From NCBI GenBank assembly GCA_033782935.1, contig JAWQEG010001559.1, forward strand, positions 1,606,001-1,670,000: a stretch of 64,000 nucleotides of DNA, read 5' to 3'. Every line of letters starts with the position of its first letter. The first letter of the stretch is position 1. This document shows, piece by piece, positions 1 through 12,267 of this stretch. The translations under genes were made by a program, and so were the position numbers. This DNA comes from Petrolisthes cinctipes. Lineage: Eukaryota; Arthropoda; Malacostraca; Decapoda; Porcellanidae. The notes under the pieces are model-generated. The model saw only the letters and a list, made by a program, of their open reading frames with translations. It did not search any database and was not told the DNA's origin.

Positions 1-172
1 GTGATCAGTACACCACCTAACTTAGTTCAATGTTGTCGAAATAGGAAATAAGAAATATACAGAACTGGGCTTCCTGAAACAGTGACGGATTTAATATCAC
101 TAGTTGTAAGAATATACCATTATAGCATACTGAACAGTTCCCTGCATTTCCACCTGCAAAAGTACGAGCCTA

Positions 173-1083
173 CTATACGTTTCAGCGCCGGACAGACGGT
201 GTTTTTCGTAAATATCTCTTAAACGAATCGTTGTATCAATATAATATTTCAGCACACTGTCTTTAACACCCGGGCGTAATTTATGGCTGACATACCATAT
301 TCCTATATGTGTTATGTTAGGAGATTACTGAGTGATATTAAGCCTAATCCAGTCATCATATCTAAGGCGTTATAGAGAATCGGACGAGTGTGGGGTACTC
401 GTGTAACCCCTCCACCAACACCCCGAAATCCCCCCACCATTCCTTCCTTCCCTTCCCCAATATCTCATTATCCCCCTCCCCGTTTCACTCTTCACCATCC
501 CTCTTCCATTTTTTTTTTTTTATGACAGTATGTACAGTATATACGTATCGTTCATTAGTAATATTGTTTAATACAGTTACCGTTGTGTGTGGACATGAAA
601 ACCAGAGTGGGTCAAATGACCATTAAAGCAATAGCTAATCCCGTTGTTAATGGCCGTATAGCCGGATAATAATCCACGTGTCTAAGGCCACCAGAAAAAT
701 GATTAATTTTGGTTTTGGGCAACCAAATATAATCGTTCATTGTTGCTTCATGTGTTCTTTACCTTTTTAAATAACCAATTTATGCCTTAATTGAATATTC
801 ACAGTCTCCCGTATCCCCTCCCCCTCTCTCTGAGGTATGAGGTACCCCCCAGTCCGAGGCTATGACTCAAGTAGTGACAGGGTAGAAATCATTGACTGCC
901 GAGGCGCACCTATTAGCAACAATGTTGTCCATTTGCCCCCGTGGATGCAGGACAGAGTTTGTTCTTCGTCTTGCCACATTGTACAAACGTGAAAGCCAGT
1001 GATGATGAAGACGATGACGTTTTCCTTGACAGTGATTGTGAATAAATTTTGTTTTATCATGTTTGCATCATTAAATCCTACAC

Positions 1084-1182
<99 letters not shown>

Positions 1183-1871
1183 ATTTGGTGATAATATAAA
1201 TATAAAAGGGACAAGTCAACAAAATAACATTATATTAACTGGACCAAGTTGACATTTTATAATGAATAGGTACACAGTATCTAATACCTTTTCCTAGAAG
1301 GTCCAGACCACAGGTAATGCCAGTACATCGTGTTCACTTGCATGGTTGACCATAAGGACTGCAAACATGGACCTTCTACATACTACATGTATGTAAACAT
1401 GCTGTTGTACAGTAATTGTCAAAGTGAAATACGTCTTGCCTCTATAGAATTGTACTGCACCATACTCTTAGTTAATAATCATATCTATACATATACATCT
1501 ACATAACATTCTAATATATAATACAGTGATGGAAGAAATAGGGAGGGACACGAGTGATGAGGGAGGCGAGGAGCTAGGGGGAGAAGAGGAGGAGGGAGGG
1601 GTGAGAAGGGGGGGATGTAGTTGTGGTTAGGAATGGTTTGGGAGGGTGTTGGGGGGGCCATACTTTCCTTCGAATGCGTCAATATGACTGGCTGGCTTTG
1701 TGCTATTTTTCACGAGTAAACTCCTCGCATAACACATATAGGAATATGGTATGTCAGCCATAAATTACGCCCGGGTGTTAAAGATAGTGTGTTGAAATAT
1801 TATATTGATACAACGATTCGTTTAGGAGATATTTGCGAAAAACACCGTCTGTCCGGCGCTGAAACGTATAG
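173..1871 (+). mobile_element. 1.7 kb TA-flanked DNA transposon, non-autonomous, copy 1
   Basis: The ends are inverted repeats of about 158 bp (173-330 and 1714-1871) beginning CTATACGTTTCAGCGCCGG, and each is flanked by TA (171-172 and 1872-1873). The TA target duplication fits Tc1/mariner-like elements, although this terminal motif is not one I recognise. No transposase can be read inside. The interior holds a polypyrimidine stretch near 415-520 and a (TA)n array. A second copy in the opposite orientation lies at 31145-32819 and matches along its whole length, differing mainly in (TA)n length. That defines the boundaries well. The superfamily assignment is an inference from the duplication alone. 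Confidence 0.9.
1086..1179. repeat. (TA)n microsatellite inside the 1.7 kb element
   Basis: About 94 bp of uninterrupted TA. The same array sits at the same place in the inverted copy (31836-31916) but is about a dozen bases shorter. It was therefore already part of the element and changed length after duplication. Apparent open frames rich in Tyr-Ile here are artefacts. Confidence 0.95.
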
Positions 1872-2153
1872 TAGTGATGTTGTAACACTATTGGAATGCA
1901 GAGATGACAGACATACTTTTCATATAGTAAATTATATATGTTGTTAAAACAGAAACAGGTTCAAAATATAATTGTATCTGGTCATATTAGCATAATAAAG
2001 TACATGGGATGGACGCGAAATAATATTATGCAACCAAATGTATATATTTATAAGGGCAAGATTTTTTAAATTTATTTTATGAACTGTCATATGATAGCGA
2101 AAATTAACTTGTGGAGATTTAAAAGAACAAAACCACAAAATGAGTTGATTTAC

Positions 2154-2339
2154 CTTTTCTTGGTGTTGTTCTTTGTTAAAAGCGAGCTCCTTTTCAAGCG
2201 CTGCCATCTTGCCCTCGAGCTCCTCCTTGTGCTGGCGGAACTCCTCCAGACTTTCCAGCTTCCTTGTGAGAGCGATGATCTTGTCGTTGAGGTCCAGCCG
2301 TGTGTTCTCTGCCTCTTTGGCCAGTATGGCCAGTCGAGC
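2154..2339 (-). CDS. CFAP157: Internal exon of a CFAP157-like coiled-coil protein (downstream exon)
   Basis: CFAP157 is a coiled-coil protein of ciliary basal bodies and sperm flagella. On the minus strand this 186 bp exon is bounded by a polypyrimidine/AG acceptor (ctattcccag, just above 2339) and a GT donor (gtaaat, just below 2154). It encodes 62 residues in phase 0 at both ends, running ARLAILAKEA...EQHQEK. The segment LESLEEFRQHKEELEGKM resembles the CFAP157 segment with LAALEEFRLQKEE as I remember it from vertebrates. The charged heptad pattern is that of a coiled coil. The preceding protein segment is encoded by 55773-55863. The next exon lies outside the window. An alternative is another DUF4515-type ciliary coiled-coil protein, but the match order across two exons favours CFAP157. 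Confidence 0.8.
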
Positions 2340-2655
2340 CTGGGAATAGGGCATCAGAAATTAACACTTTCGGGTTCGAGAAACGCAAAATAAAATATAT
2401 TTATGCTTATCAGTTAATAAGAGAGGTATCGGTAGCCCGGAAAAAAATCATAATGTGGTATCACTGTTAATTAAGTTTGGTAAGACGATGGTGCTTTGAG
2501 ATTACTAATATCCTATTTAACTGCAGCTTATCAATTGTTGCAATGTTTTTTTAACAAAAAAAGTGTAAGACGTTTTCTGCATACTAAGTCCCACATTAAA
2601 ATGCATTGCATAGGAGGTTATGCACGAGAAAAACAATCTAGAATATCTTGTAGCA
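2340..2655. other. Unannotated intron sequence
   Basis: AT-rich sequence next to the exon acceptor. I see no coding potential, repeat boundary or structure in it. Confidence 0.6.
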
Positions 2656-2659
2656 TGCC

Positions 2660-3495
2660 TACAAGCTAAGTACCAATACACAGGATGGCACCCATAACCT
2701 AGGTCGCAGGGTGGTATCAGTCCCAGGTATTCAGCAACTCTTTATATAGCTAGCATTAGCCAACACCGATCTCCCTGTTGGGGTTGGGCTAGCAACTGGT
2801 CCCCAATAAAAATATTGCAAACAATGGAATGACAGTGAGTTGGATGAGTTCTGGAGGAGATGACCCCTTCCCTTGTATGCTGAAAAAGTCAGAAAGATTG
2901 ATCAAGACCAAAAGTGTGGGAACTTACTAGGGCATTATCCTGCCAGACTCTCATGTACCCTGTGACTGTGACAGGTGCAGGGCAAAGTTTTAGGAACCAT
3001 GGTATCATAAAGAAGGTCGAGGCTCCAACTATTTCTCTGTGGTTTGCACACTTAGAAAGTCTCTTGCAAACACTCTCTGTGGGTGATTGGAACATCCTCA
3101 GCCTTGCAGAGGATGATGGACTGTACTTTCTCTTCTGGGAGCTGAGGAGTATACATATAGACATTGCTGGCTTCTCTGTGGTGAAGCTGCCTGGTAAAGA
3201 TAGGATAAGTAGTTGGGGCTACACATCCTACCGTTATACATACACCAATCATTTGCATCTTAAGGAGGGTTGCTCTGGCAGTCTCCCACTGTCTTTCCTC
3301 CTCGGTAATGGAAGTCATGAGGATATCATGTGGGTGTGAGTGAGGCTGCCTGGGTTTTATGTCACTTGTGTCGGTCTATGCTCCTAGTGAAATGAGCGAA
3401 CATGACAAGAAAGAAATGTTCTGTACCAGGCTAAACTCAATAATAGAATTATACCCACCTGAAGACACCCTTCTGTTCTTGGATAACTTGAAATA
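2660..3495 (+). pseudogene. LINE endonuclease fragment (craniofacial development protein 2-like, RTE-type)
   Basis: Two frames read parts of an endonuclease/exonuclease/phosphatase domain as found in RTE-type retrotransposons and the derived CFDP2 proteins. The first, about 3079-3290, has WNILSLAEDDGLYFLFWELR followed by a GYTSYRY stretch. The second, 3359-3490, has SLVSVYAPSEMSEHDKKEMF and then LFLD where the family has the catalytic GDFN. The 2660-2960 part includes a segment (gttggggttgggctagcaac) that I associate with the 5' side of such elements. Stops and a frameshift separate the pieces, and no reverse transcriptase follows, so this is a dead 3'-truncated copy. Confidence 0.68.
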
Positions 3496-3499
3496 TTTG

Positions 3500-3860
3500 G
3501 GAGGAATCACTTGCCACATTTTTTTCTTTTATTATTCTTATCCCAGCCTATAATTATAAATTTTATTTCGTTTTCCCACTCTCACCCTTCATTAACTATA
3601 CTGTACAGTCTCAGTTCATAGTCCTTGACCAGATTTCCCCTTACACCCTGGTCAAGGATGATGTGCGATGACTGTACATGGGAGGGATAAGATAGTTCGT
3701 TTTATATGTTTATAGAAGACAAAATGTTTCTACCTCAATCCCAGTGACAAGACCAGTTGGGGTGGACATGTTCTATTAATAACACATGTGAGAAGAAAGT
3801 TAGTGTCGTCACATCCGATGGCTTCCTGGTTCTGCCGAAAGTTGAGTTCCATTGAGACCC
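3500..3860. other. Unannotated intron sequence
   Basis: Nothing recognisable. It ends at the left duplication of the Harbinger-like element. Confidence 0.5.
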
Positions 3861-3862
3861 AG

Positions 3863-5099
3863 GGGGCGGATGCACGAAAGACCTTAGCGGAGTGACCGTT
3901 GGTAAGGTTGCTGCTATGGTTGTATGCTCTATTGGCCTTAACATCAACCTTAGTGTTCCCTTAGGTGATCTTAGCAGTCGGCCATGTTTGTTTCGTTCCA
4001 TTCCCTTCCGACTATGGACCACCAGCTGACATTCTCTGGGCCAATGAGAGGGCAGCTTCATAGACAAGTTAGGCAGTATAAGCCAATCAGAAGTCAGTTG
4101 GGATGACAGCTTATCACAGAAAACAAACAAATGATTCATTTTCATTGCGTGAAGTGGGAGGGGAACATTGTGTGAGATTTCTTGAGCATAGAAGTATTTA
4201 TTTTGGCATTTAATTACTTAATATGGTAGAAGAGCCTCCTACTAAGCTTGCAAGATTACAAATTATACTGCAGCTGATGAAGAACTCATGATTATGATAA
4301 CTGAATGGAAAAAAAAGAGAATACATTTTCTGGTGGCTACCATTCGTCCACATCACACCAGAATACACATTGATTTAATATGTAGGCAATAGGGTCATTT
4401 GTTTCCTAACATAGTTTGGAGGATTAAGAAACTTTGAATTTGCAGACTTCATAACAGAGTATGCCGAGATTTCTGACCACCTTAATTCCTCTCTTACTGT
4501 CTACTTTTCTTCTCTATTTATGTGAAGGTTGTAGTTGTGGTAGTAGTGATTCCCGTTTAGATGATTTTCCAAACTTACCATTCCCTGTGTAATGTTTGTT
4601 GTTGTGGTAGGACAATGGTGGTAGTTGTAGTAGACCAATACAGTGTCGGAACATATAAAATAAATAATTATGGTGAGAAAAGAGCATCTATTCAAGGATA
4701 AAATTTAAAAATAATAACAAATAAAAGCATTTATAACCTACGTGATTTTTCTGTCTTTTATATTATAACTTGGTTATTAAAAATTTGCTTATTAGTAAAG
4801 ATTAGCACAGCAGTACAATAATACCATAATTGATGTGTACAGCGTACCATAATTTTGAGGAAAGAACCATAATTTCGGCATTACTGTACGATAATTTGGG
4901 CAGGTCGGCAGCACAACGCTCCACTACTCAACCCTACGGTCGTCTAAAGGGTGCTCTCGACCACCCTTACCCGTAAGGTTAAAGATGGCCGCCACAATTG
5001 CCGCTAAGGTGTTTCGTGCATACCACCTTAGTGAGTTAAGGGCAAAAATGACGGCTAAGGTAACTTAACGGCCGCTAAGGTCTTTCGTGCATCCGCCCC
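3863..5099. mobile_element. Non-autonomous Harbinger-like DNA transposon (1.24 kb)
   Basis: The terminal inverted repeats begin GGGGCGGATGCACGAAAGAC at 3863, and the complement ends at 5099. A 3 bp duplication CAG flanks both ends (3860-3862 and 5100-5102). A CWG/TWA duplication of 3 bp is characteristic of PIF/Harbinger. The termini carry the motif GACCTTAGCG, which also occurs in the ends of the transposase-bearing Harbinger element at 14173-15931. No transposase is readable inside, so it would depend on a helper. The boundaries are well supported. The superfamily is inferred. Confidence 0.82.
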
Positions 5100-5102
5100 C
5101 AG

Positions 5103-7070
5103 AGCCCCTACCCACCAAGCTTCACCTGGGTATCTCTGCACATTGCCCTGGACACCAGTACCAACCTTAATATGCAAAGGATTGCTGGAGCAGAGGCTAA
5201 AGGATATATTAGGACTTGACCTTACGAAATGAGGGTATGGTTGTGATCTAGCACTCTTGGTAATAAATAGACCACACCAGTGTTACTCATATATTGCATC
5301 CCCACATAACAGCACATCTTTTTTGTTTACATTTCTAATAAAAGTGTTGAAAGGTAATCACAGTCTTTTATATACACCACTGGGCCACACTGGAACACTC
5401 TCCTTTCATTCCTTTTTTAAACTTACTACTTATGCTCCTTCGAACACAATGTGTCTAGCCATCTCGAACAGAATTGGACATGATATCCTTAGTTTCATCT
5501 TTCTTAAAACAAACAAAAACAAAACAGTGATTTATACACCTTTGTATGCTGGTAAACCATCCCCAGAAGTGGCTCTGGATACGTTTTGGAGATCATAAAA
5601 AATTTACATTTTGTGGAGGAAGCTGCTCAAAAATAGTCTCCTTGCGTGATATTGAGAGACATGAATACAACCATTTCAAGGGAAGAAGGGAGGAAAAATG
5701 CTGTTCATATTGGCAGATTATACAATATATTAGGAACATTTCTCAACAAATTGTTCATAACTGTACGCGGGTCACAAAAGGAGGAATTCATTCCCTTTAA
5801 CAATAATATATTGATAAGGCTTTCGTGACTTACTGTCTTCTAATATGTGGTAGGTTCTTTAAGAATATCCCAGAATACCTGTAAAGAGTATATTAACCCT
5901 TAAAGCTCAAGTGACGACTTGAGTTGACATCAGCAACATGTATGGGTGACAGTGGGTGTCGACGCTGCATTTTTCACATTTTTTTTCGCGTAGCCAGATA
6001 TGTTGGATTGAGCTCACAAAAAGGGCAGGGTTTGCTTACCAGTATGCCACCAGTCAACCGGACATACATGATGCAAACCAACCAGTCTGGTCAAGTTTCT
6101 AAGCTTGTAAGAATAGAATCTAAGCGATAGTGACACTTTACTTGTTGCTCTTTGGTGAAAGTGATGCTTACATGTTGTTTATCTGGAGAAAATGATGCTG
6201 AAAGTGTGCAGTGCAGGGAAAATTAATGCCTTTGCAGCAAAAATTCAGCAAATGTGAAAGTTAGGGAGAATGCGAGCGAGGCGAGAAGCGCCAACACACA
6301 CATGTAGAACAGTAGCTGTGGAGTCATAACGAGTGATGCCACAGCAATACCAGCTACTTTATGGGTTATCGGGGGACAGGTATGTGCTTCAATGTCATGT
6401 ATCACTTATTCATGTAGGTTTAATGATTCACAATCTATCAGCAGCCAAATGTTTGCTTATGCTTTGCATAATATGACTGTGCTAACTTGCTGGAAGTAGA
6501 AAGGCACAGTACAAAGACAAAAATGGGTGGGAACCAACTGCACTTCCTCGCAGTAGCATTGCCCAAGCTACACAATGTTTCGTTTCCAGCGCCTTCCACT
6601 CCAGCCCCGGGAGTGGTAAGTTGCCAGTTAGCTAATGATGCCATACACCGATCATAAAATACAGTTTGTTACACAGTATGATATGTAAGTATGAGTTAAG
6701 TGCCTGTCTGTCTAACTCTTTATATATCTACACTCGGGGTGTTACGTGACTGTTTAGGTTCTGCTGGTGAAGGGTAGTCTATCTCTAGTCCACAAGCGGA
6801 GAGGGACTCCAACATCCCGGAAATAGTTGCAAAACATCTGGATAACCCTCGCAGATATAGTGTCCAGGCCACAGGAGACAAAACCATTGGCCACCCCGAG
6901 AGCCTATATAAGATAACCAGGAATGATTACCCTGGAACCGGGAAGAAGTCGGCTGACACGGACTCAAAGGGCTTCGTATAATGGTCGTCTCATATGAGGG
7001 ATTTCTGTTGTTGGCTCGGCTGCAGCAGCTGCCATGACTCTGTGCTTCTGACCATGTTCTTGTTGTCTGA
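5103..7070. other. Unannotated intron sequence, about 2 kb
   Basis: Only short open frames with no family resemblance on either strand. A few interspersed polypurine stretches occur, but I find no inverted-repeat boundaries, splice-bounded exon or RNA gene. Confidence 0.5.
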
Positions 7071-7072
7071 TG

Positions 7073-8878
7073 CCCCGTTCACATTAGCCCATTTGGATGG
7101 ATCCGACATTCTTCAATGACGCCGCGAACTGCCGTGCATGAGCCCGTCCAGTGTTATGCCCGGTTCACATTAGATCAGACATCCGTCAATGACGTCACGA
7201 GTAGGGCTACAGAGGAGATAAGCTCCGTCCCGTGCTACGGAGCCGTTTGTTTACAAGTACAACAACAAGATGGACGCCAAGCAACTCAGAACATTATTAT
7301 TCACGCCATACATGTACTTTGGCATAAAACGTATTATCATACCTGATAACTATACTTGGTGTTGATATAGCATGGGAATGATGTGATGTACTGTCTGCTC
7401 CAATTTTCACATTGTTTTGCTTACAACTGGGCCGGTGCAGTGGTGCCGTGCTTGCAGTAGCCTACTCATGAACGATATTTTTATCCTCACATAAATTGAC
7501 GTGCATTTAACAAATACAAGTTAATAATTAAAATATTTGAATAAATTTACACCTTTATTTGAGCACAAATACTTCAATTTCATATTTTCATAATATGATG
7601 AAAAGTCAACAACATTATACACGGACAACACCGCCGCCGTGCTTCCGTAAAAGATTATTTGAGTTCGTCTTTGCTGGATCCGTTCCATGTCTATCCCGGG
7701 ATGGTAGAAGAGCCCCGGTTCACATATACACGGCCGTTCGTGACGTCACTGACGGATCTCGGATCCGTACATACGGGCTAATGTGAACCAGGCATTAACT
7801 GGAGCCCGTCTACCATTCCGTTGAATGGAACGGAACGGAAGAGATGAACTCAAGTCATCTTTTACGGAAGGACGGTGGCGGTGTTGTCCCTGTATAATAG
7901 TGTTGAATTTTCATCATATCATGAAAATATCAAACTGAAGTACCTGTGCACAAATAATAGTGTAAATTTATTCAAATATTATATTCATTAGACTGTATTT
8001 GTTAAATGTACATCAATTTATGTGAGGATAGAAATATTGTTCATTAGTATTGAAAGCACGGCACCACCGCATAGCCTATAGTTGTAAACAAAACACGCAC
8101 TTGTGTAGTTGGAGCAGACAAGCCACAGTAGTTATGGTTTAATTTCACAAGTTTTTCCTGTTCATGGACAACTCCTTTCCTTTTACATTCATCTACATTT
8201 GACATTGATACAAGCATTACTCTGTTTGTGTGGAGCCTTTTGGGGGTAAAAGAACGTCAAAATATATTGGCAGCCTAACAAAAATAATTTCAACATATAA
8301 AAACAGAGAATAACAATACCTTAACACCTAAAATAATATTAGGACTTAGATACCCAGGTTAGGTCCGGGTTAGGTTTGTTTGGTTATTTTTGGTTTAAAC
8401 GATTCACCAACCCACACTGGATTCTATGAGTTTATGTTTTAACTTCTAATAGATAACAATGCAATGCAAAAGTCAACTAGGATATCATACCTTTCTAAGC
8501 CTACAGTATATTGATTCATGCCATAATTACAACTTCATACTGGGCCCATAGGCTACATGAAGTTGCAAGAACTTGAGGGGGGATAGCTGACATCTCTTCC
8601 ATATTAACCAACTCGGCGTCATTGAGCATGTTTTAGTTTATGATACCTATTATGATAGGTGGATTTAAGCCTTATGCAACCTTGGAGCAAATGGCACTTT
8701 TGTGGAGCAGTTTAGTATGAAAAACAGAAGTCATGCTTGCTTTTTGTTGTAAACAAACGACTCCGTGACGCAAATCTAAACAGACTGAGCATATCCCCTC
8801 TGTAGCCCTACCTCCGTACGGTTCGTGACGTCATTAACGGATATCGGATCCGTCCAAACGGGCTAATGTGACCCTAGC
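7073..8878. mobile_element. Fold-back DNA element with long imperfect inverted arms
   Basis: Terminal repeats of the type CCGGTTCACATTAGCCCGT occur at 7073, 7158, 7713, about 7795 (inverted) and 8878 (inverted). The left arm, about 7158-7690, is complementary to the right arm, about 7806-8830. For example, 7440-7500 pairs with about 8000-8075, and 7200-7260 pairs with 8755-8815. The right arm carries roughly 660 bp (8090-8750) that the left lacks. The arms also contain the palindrome TGACGTCA next to the ends. No transposase is present. It may be two MITE copies inserted head to head rather than one fold-back unit. Exact ends and the target duplication are uncertain. Confidence 0.7.
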
Positions 8879-8984
8879 ATGAGTCACTACCGGGCCACAA
8901 AACAGTCCAGCTAGCACACCGCTTGGTGGCATTTATTCCCCAGTGACTGTTGTGGAAGTGGGCTAGGGTTTGTCTTCATATTGC

Positions 8985-10345
8985 AGCAGAAAGGACAATC
9001 CTTTGACCATAAAACACCAGTTCTCCATTTGCGAAGTGGCTGTCTCGTAGTTTCCAGTTTGGGAGGACGGGGTTGTGCTGGTCAAAGCGGTTGGAAGGGA
9101 ACCCGGAGAACATCCAGGCAAGAAAAACTCGGTAAACAGGGTTCATACTTATTGCAGGAACTCCTGGAGAGTCTTGTTGGCATCTACTGTGGTCGATAGC
9201 TGGTCCTTGGAGGTGATGATGTTGCAAATGACCATGCTTTTGATGTGTGCTGTTGCTTCATTACATTTTTTCTCATCCTCTGATGTGGGGCAGCGAACTG
9301 GGGCTTCTGTAAGTGCATCCAGGATGCAGAGCTGCTAAACTGCACGCCACACAGCCGTATATTCTCCTTCAACCGTTGGAGGCGGTAGTTTTTGACTGCA
9401 TCCAAGGTGTAAGAGTTGAGGGTCGAGATGAGTGGGTGGTGGTCAGTCATCAGGGTGAAGTGTGGCAAATCGCACAGGTACAGTCTGTACCTGGACATGG
9501 CCAAAGGCAACAGTTAGCATATCCAGCTCAATAGTGACATAACATGTTTCAGCATCAGTCAAGGAATCTTGAGCCACATTGAATGAGACATATTTGACCC
9601 TGGCCATGGTCTTGGAGGAGGGCATAACCAATCTCTTACAGTTTTGAGGCATCAATCGGGAGGACCACTGGTAATGCTGGGTCGAAGGGTGCCAAGGCAG
9701 GTGGCAACATCAGAGCTTGCTTAACACATTCGAATGCCTTATTGTGATCTGAGGTCCACATAAATGAATGCTTGGGGCTCATTTAAAAATGTAGGGGTGG
9801 GATGTTGCTGTTATCCAGGGTGAACTTATCAACTCGGCTAGCTGGTTCACTAGGCCCATGAAGGAGTAAAGATCGGTCAGGTATTTGGCATAGGGAAGCC
9901 TCGTAATCGACTGCCTTCGTCTAGTCTTCGTCTGCAGAGATGCCTTCATCTGAGATATGATACCCACAGAAGCTGACAGTAAAGACAGTGACCACTAATT
10001 TCTCCTTGTTAAGCGTGATGTCATGGGTTAATGGGGTCATGGTTAATCCCTTTCAGATGCGTTGTTAGGTCATCGTTGAACAGGATGATTTCGTCCACTA
10101 CCTTGGCACAGTGGGCAATGCCCTATAGAGCCATGTCACCACAGAGACAGTATGCGTTGCCAGTGCTGCAAAACCCATTGGGCTTCTGCAATGCTTGTAC
10201 TTTCTGTAAGGTGTGAGAAAGGTGATGAGGTGCTGGTCCTCATCTGCCAATTCCAAGTCAACTTTCTCAGTTAATTTCTTTAGTCTGACGTAGAAGTCAC
10301 TAAAGGTCTCACCATCTGCTTGTTTGCAGCTAAACTGTTCAAGAT
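8985..10345 (-). pseudogene. Decayed Gypsy (K02A2.6-like) retrotransposon, gag to integrase-proximal region
   Basis: Reading the minus strand, the order is gag-like (10345-10215: SDFYVRLKKLTEKVDLELAD), reverse transcriptase remnants (about 10210-10000: VVDEIILFNDDLTTHLKG; 9967-9779: LYSFMGLVNQLAE), RNase H (9655-9184: SRFLTDAET-like segment, LPHFTLMTDHHPLISTLNSY, LDAVKNYRLQRLKE), and the linker before integrase (9227-8985: GFPSNRFDQHNPVLPNWKLR, ANGELVFYGQRIVL). Several frames are needed and large parts of the polymerase are missing. The gag-to-RT spacing is far too short for a complete element. No LTRs are visible. The left side abuts the fold-back element. The family call rests on remembered resemblance to decapod Gypsy proteins. 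Confidence 0.82.
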
Positions 10346-10349
10346 GACA

Positions 10350-11150
10350 GAGAGCTTTATTCCCCCACCACAGAAATATCTTAAATTATCGGTAATTTCA
10401 AAATACCATTATTTCACATCTATAATTATCTAGGAAGTTCAGGAACTCTGACATAACCGAATCTGAATTATTTTTTATGTGCCATGGAGGTTTAAATTAA
10501 AGAGATAGAGACATATCCCTTTAGACAAGAGGCGTGCAAAACCAGACAGCACACACTCGTATATTACGTCTAATATTTGCTGGTTTTCAGCTGCTGCATA
10601 TTTCTTTATTTGCTCATTCGGACACTGAAGGGAGTGGCTTGTCTTTCCTCAGCGCCGTAGATATAGAGAGTTTGGCCAACTAGGTTCCAATCGAGCTGGT
10701 TGCTGATTGATTGGACGGAGTCACGTGACACACAGGAGCCATGTTGTTACCCAACTTCACCGTCAGCCTCCCTTATAGCCACAGTAGACAATGCCCTGTT
10801 GTGCAGCATGGGGTTGTTCAAGGCGCCCAGGAATGGACAAAACAATGCACAGGTTTCCAAGAGATACCCAGAGGCAGCATTGGGGAAATAAAATCAAAAG
10901 ACAAGATTAGAGCCCAAACAAGTACAGCTCCGGACAGATCAAGGGTCTACACTTCTTCTACCAGCGACTTGGTTTGGGCCTGGTCGGATCTGGTAACAGT
11001 TGCAGGTGGAGAGAGGGGGGATGTTAGTGGGAGAGGAGGAGAGAAATGTGGGAGGAGCTATATAGGAGGGTAACGAAAGATCAGGTAGAGAAGACTTGTG
11101 TCAGGAGGAATGAATGAAGCATACACTGTGAACAGTATCGAATCACCAAC
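10350..11150. other. Unannotated, possibly further gag-side sequence of the Gypsy relic
   Basis: The minus strand at about 10480-10740 may continue the Gypsy gag region, but stop codons are frequent and no zinc knuckle can be read. The open frame at 10741-11073 (+) has no family resemblance. Confidence 0.3.
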
Positions 11151-11159
11151 AGTTTAAAG

Positions 11160-11587
11160 CAGGGTTCTTCAATCTTTTTCAGTCGTGACCCAGTTTTTAC
11201 TATGACATCATTCTCTCGACCCATACAGAAAGATATTTTACAAATGATCAGAATTATCAACCTAAGAAAATACAAGGCCAGACGCTGAAACATAATATTT
11301 ATGATTAAAAGGAATTCTAACCAGAATTATAAACACTGCCTCACCTACCCTCCCTCTCTCTCTCACACACTCATTCAAGAAGGCTAATATTTGTGCAAAA
11401 TTTTGTTTTATTTATAATTAAATATATGAATATTCTATTATAAAAATATGTTAGGTGGATTCATGTATGAACTTCATATTTATTTTATTGTCACGAATAT
11501 TATTAATCTATTTTATTCATGTATTTATTTTTGTGAGCCTGTGACCCAGTTTGGAGGAATTCGGGACCCGTAATTTGAAGAACCCTG
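11160..11587. mobile_element. hAT-type MITE (428 bp) with perfect 8 bp duplication
   Basis: The ends are CAGGGTTCTTCAA and its complement. The flanking 8 bp GTTTAAAG is identical on both sides (11152-11159 and 11588-11595). Eight-base duplications and CAG-type termini define hAT. Subterminal sequences include 'cagtcgtgacccag' near the left end and 'tgacccagtttgg' near the right. There is no coding capacity. A related left end occurs at 16082. Confidence 0.93.
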
Positions 11588-11669
11588 GTTTAAAGAAGTG
11601 CATACTGCATTAACGTAAATGGATATAGAAGAGAAGAAATGTGATGATTTGAGGCTGGCCTTCTCCACA

Positions 11670-11895
11670 AAATATGATTTTATGATATTTATGGCTTTTA
11701 GATGGTTTCATTTTTATGTCGACGGGTTCTTTTATTAATAATGTGCTTTTTAGTTTGTGTGTCTTTTAATCATGGTGCCTATCCCTTTCGGGTATTCATG
11801 TTTTATTAATTATGTAGATGACAATTTTATGTTGGGCGGTATATGACCTTAGCTGTTGCGCCGCCAGATGCTTAGTTGCATCAAAATAAATCAAA
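11670..11895 (+). mobile_element. LINE 3'-end fragment (same family as 56165-57160)
   Basis: This matches in order the complement of 56168-56430: 'tttatgatatttatggctttt', a 'gtgctttttagttt' block, 'aatcatg..gccaatcc-ctttcggg', 'gtagatgac.attttatgttgg' and the terminal hairpin-like 'gccagatgc..agt..catc'. It ends in an AATC-rich tail. Only the 3' untranslated end is present, as expected for a heavily 5'-truncated LINE. A third copy is at 22565-22860. Confidence 0.75.
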
Positions 11896-12267
11896 TCAAA
11901 TTATTCTATATCGAGAGCAGTTATGTGGAAGATGAAATAGTTAACCCAGGCCTGGGGGAACATATAGACCAGGGGAGAAATTTTGTATATATTATAATTC
12001 AGAATACTGTACTGCTTTCACCGAATTCTATCCCGTTCACTCTAAGAGTCTAAGATGATGTGAAAATTTTGACTCCTAACTTCTTTAACTCCAAAACGAC
12101 TACAGTAATCAAGCCCATATTTTGGGAAGTCATTTAGGAAATAGGTGTGAACATTTACAGAACATTTTCTTCAGCCCTTACGGAGTTATATAGAGGTTAG
12201 GGTTTGAAATTTCACATCAGCTTAAAGTGAACTAGATAGTTAACACTTATGGGGAGATTTTCTTGTT

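Noticed and set aside
860..1222. Open frames with long Tyr-Ile runs on both strands, also at 31793-32143, 43912-44318 and 61075-61320
   Set aside because: Produced by (TA)n arrays. The flanking residues have no domain and the frames are mirrored on the opposite strand.
6223..6967. Small minus-strand frames (60-68 codons)
   Set aside because: No domain, no splice signals in agreement and no repetition elsewhere. Expected by chance at this length.
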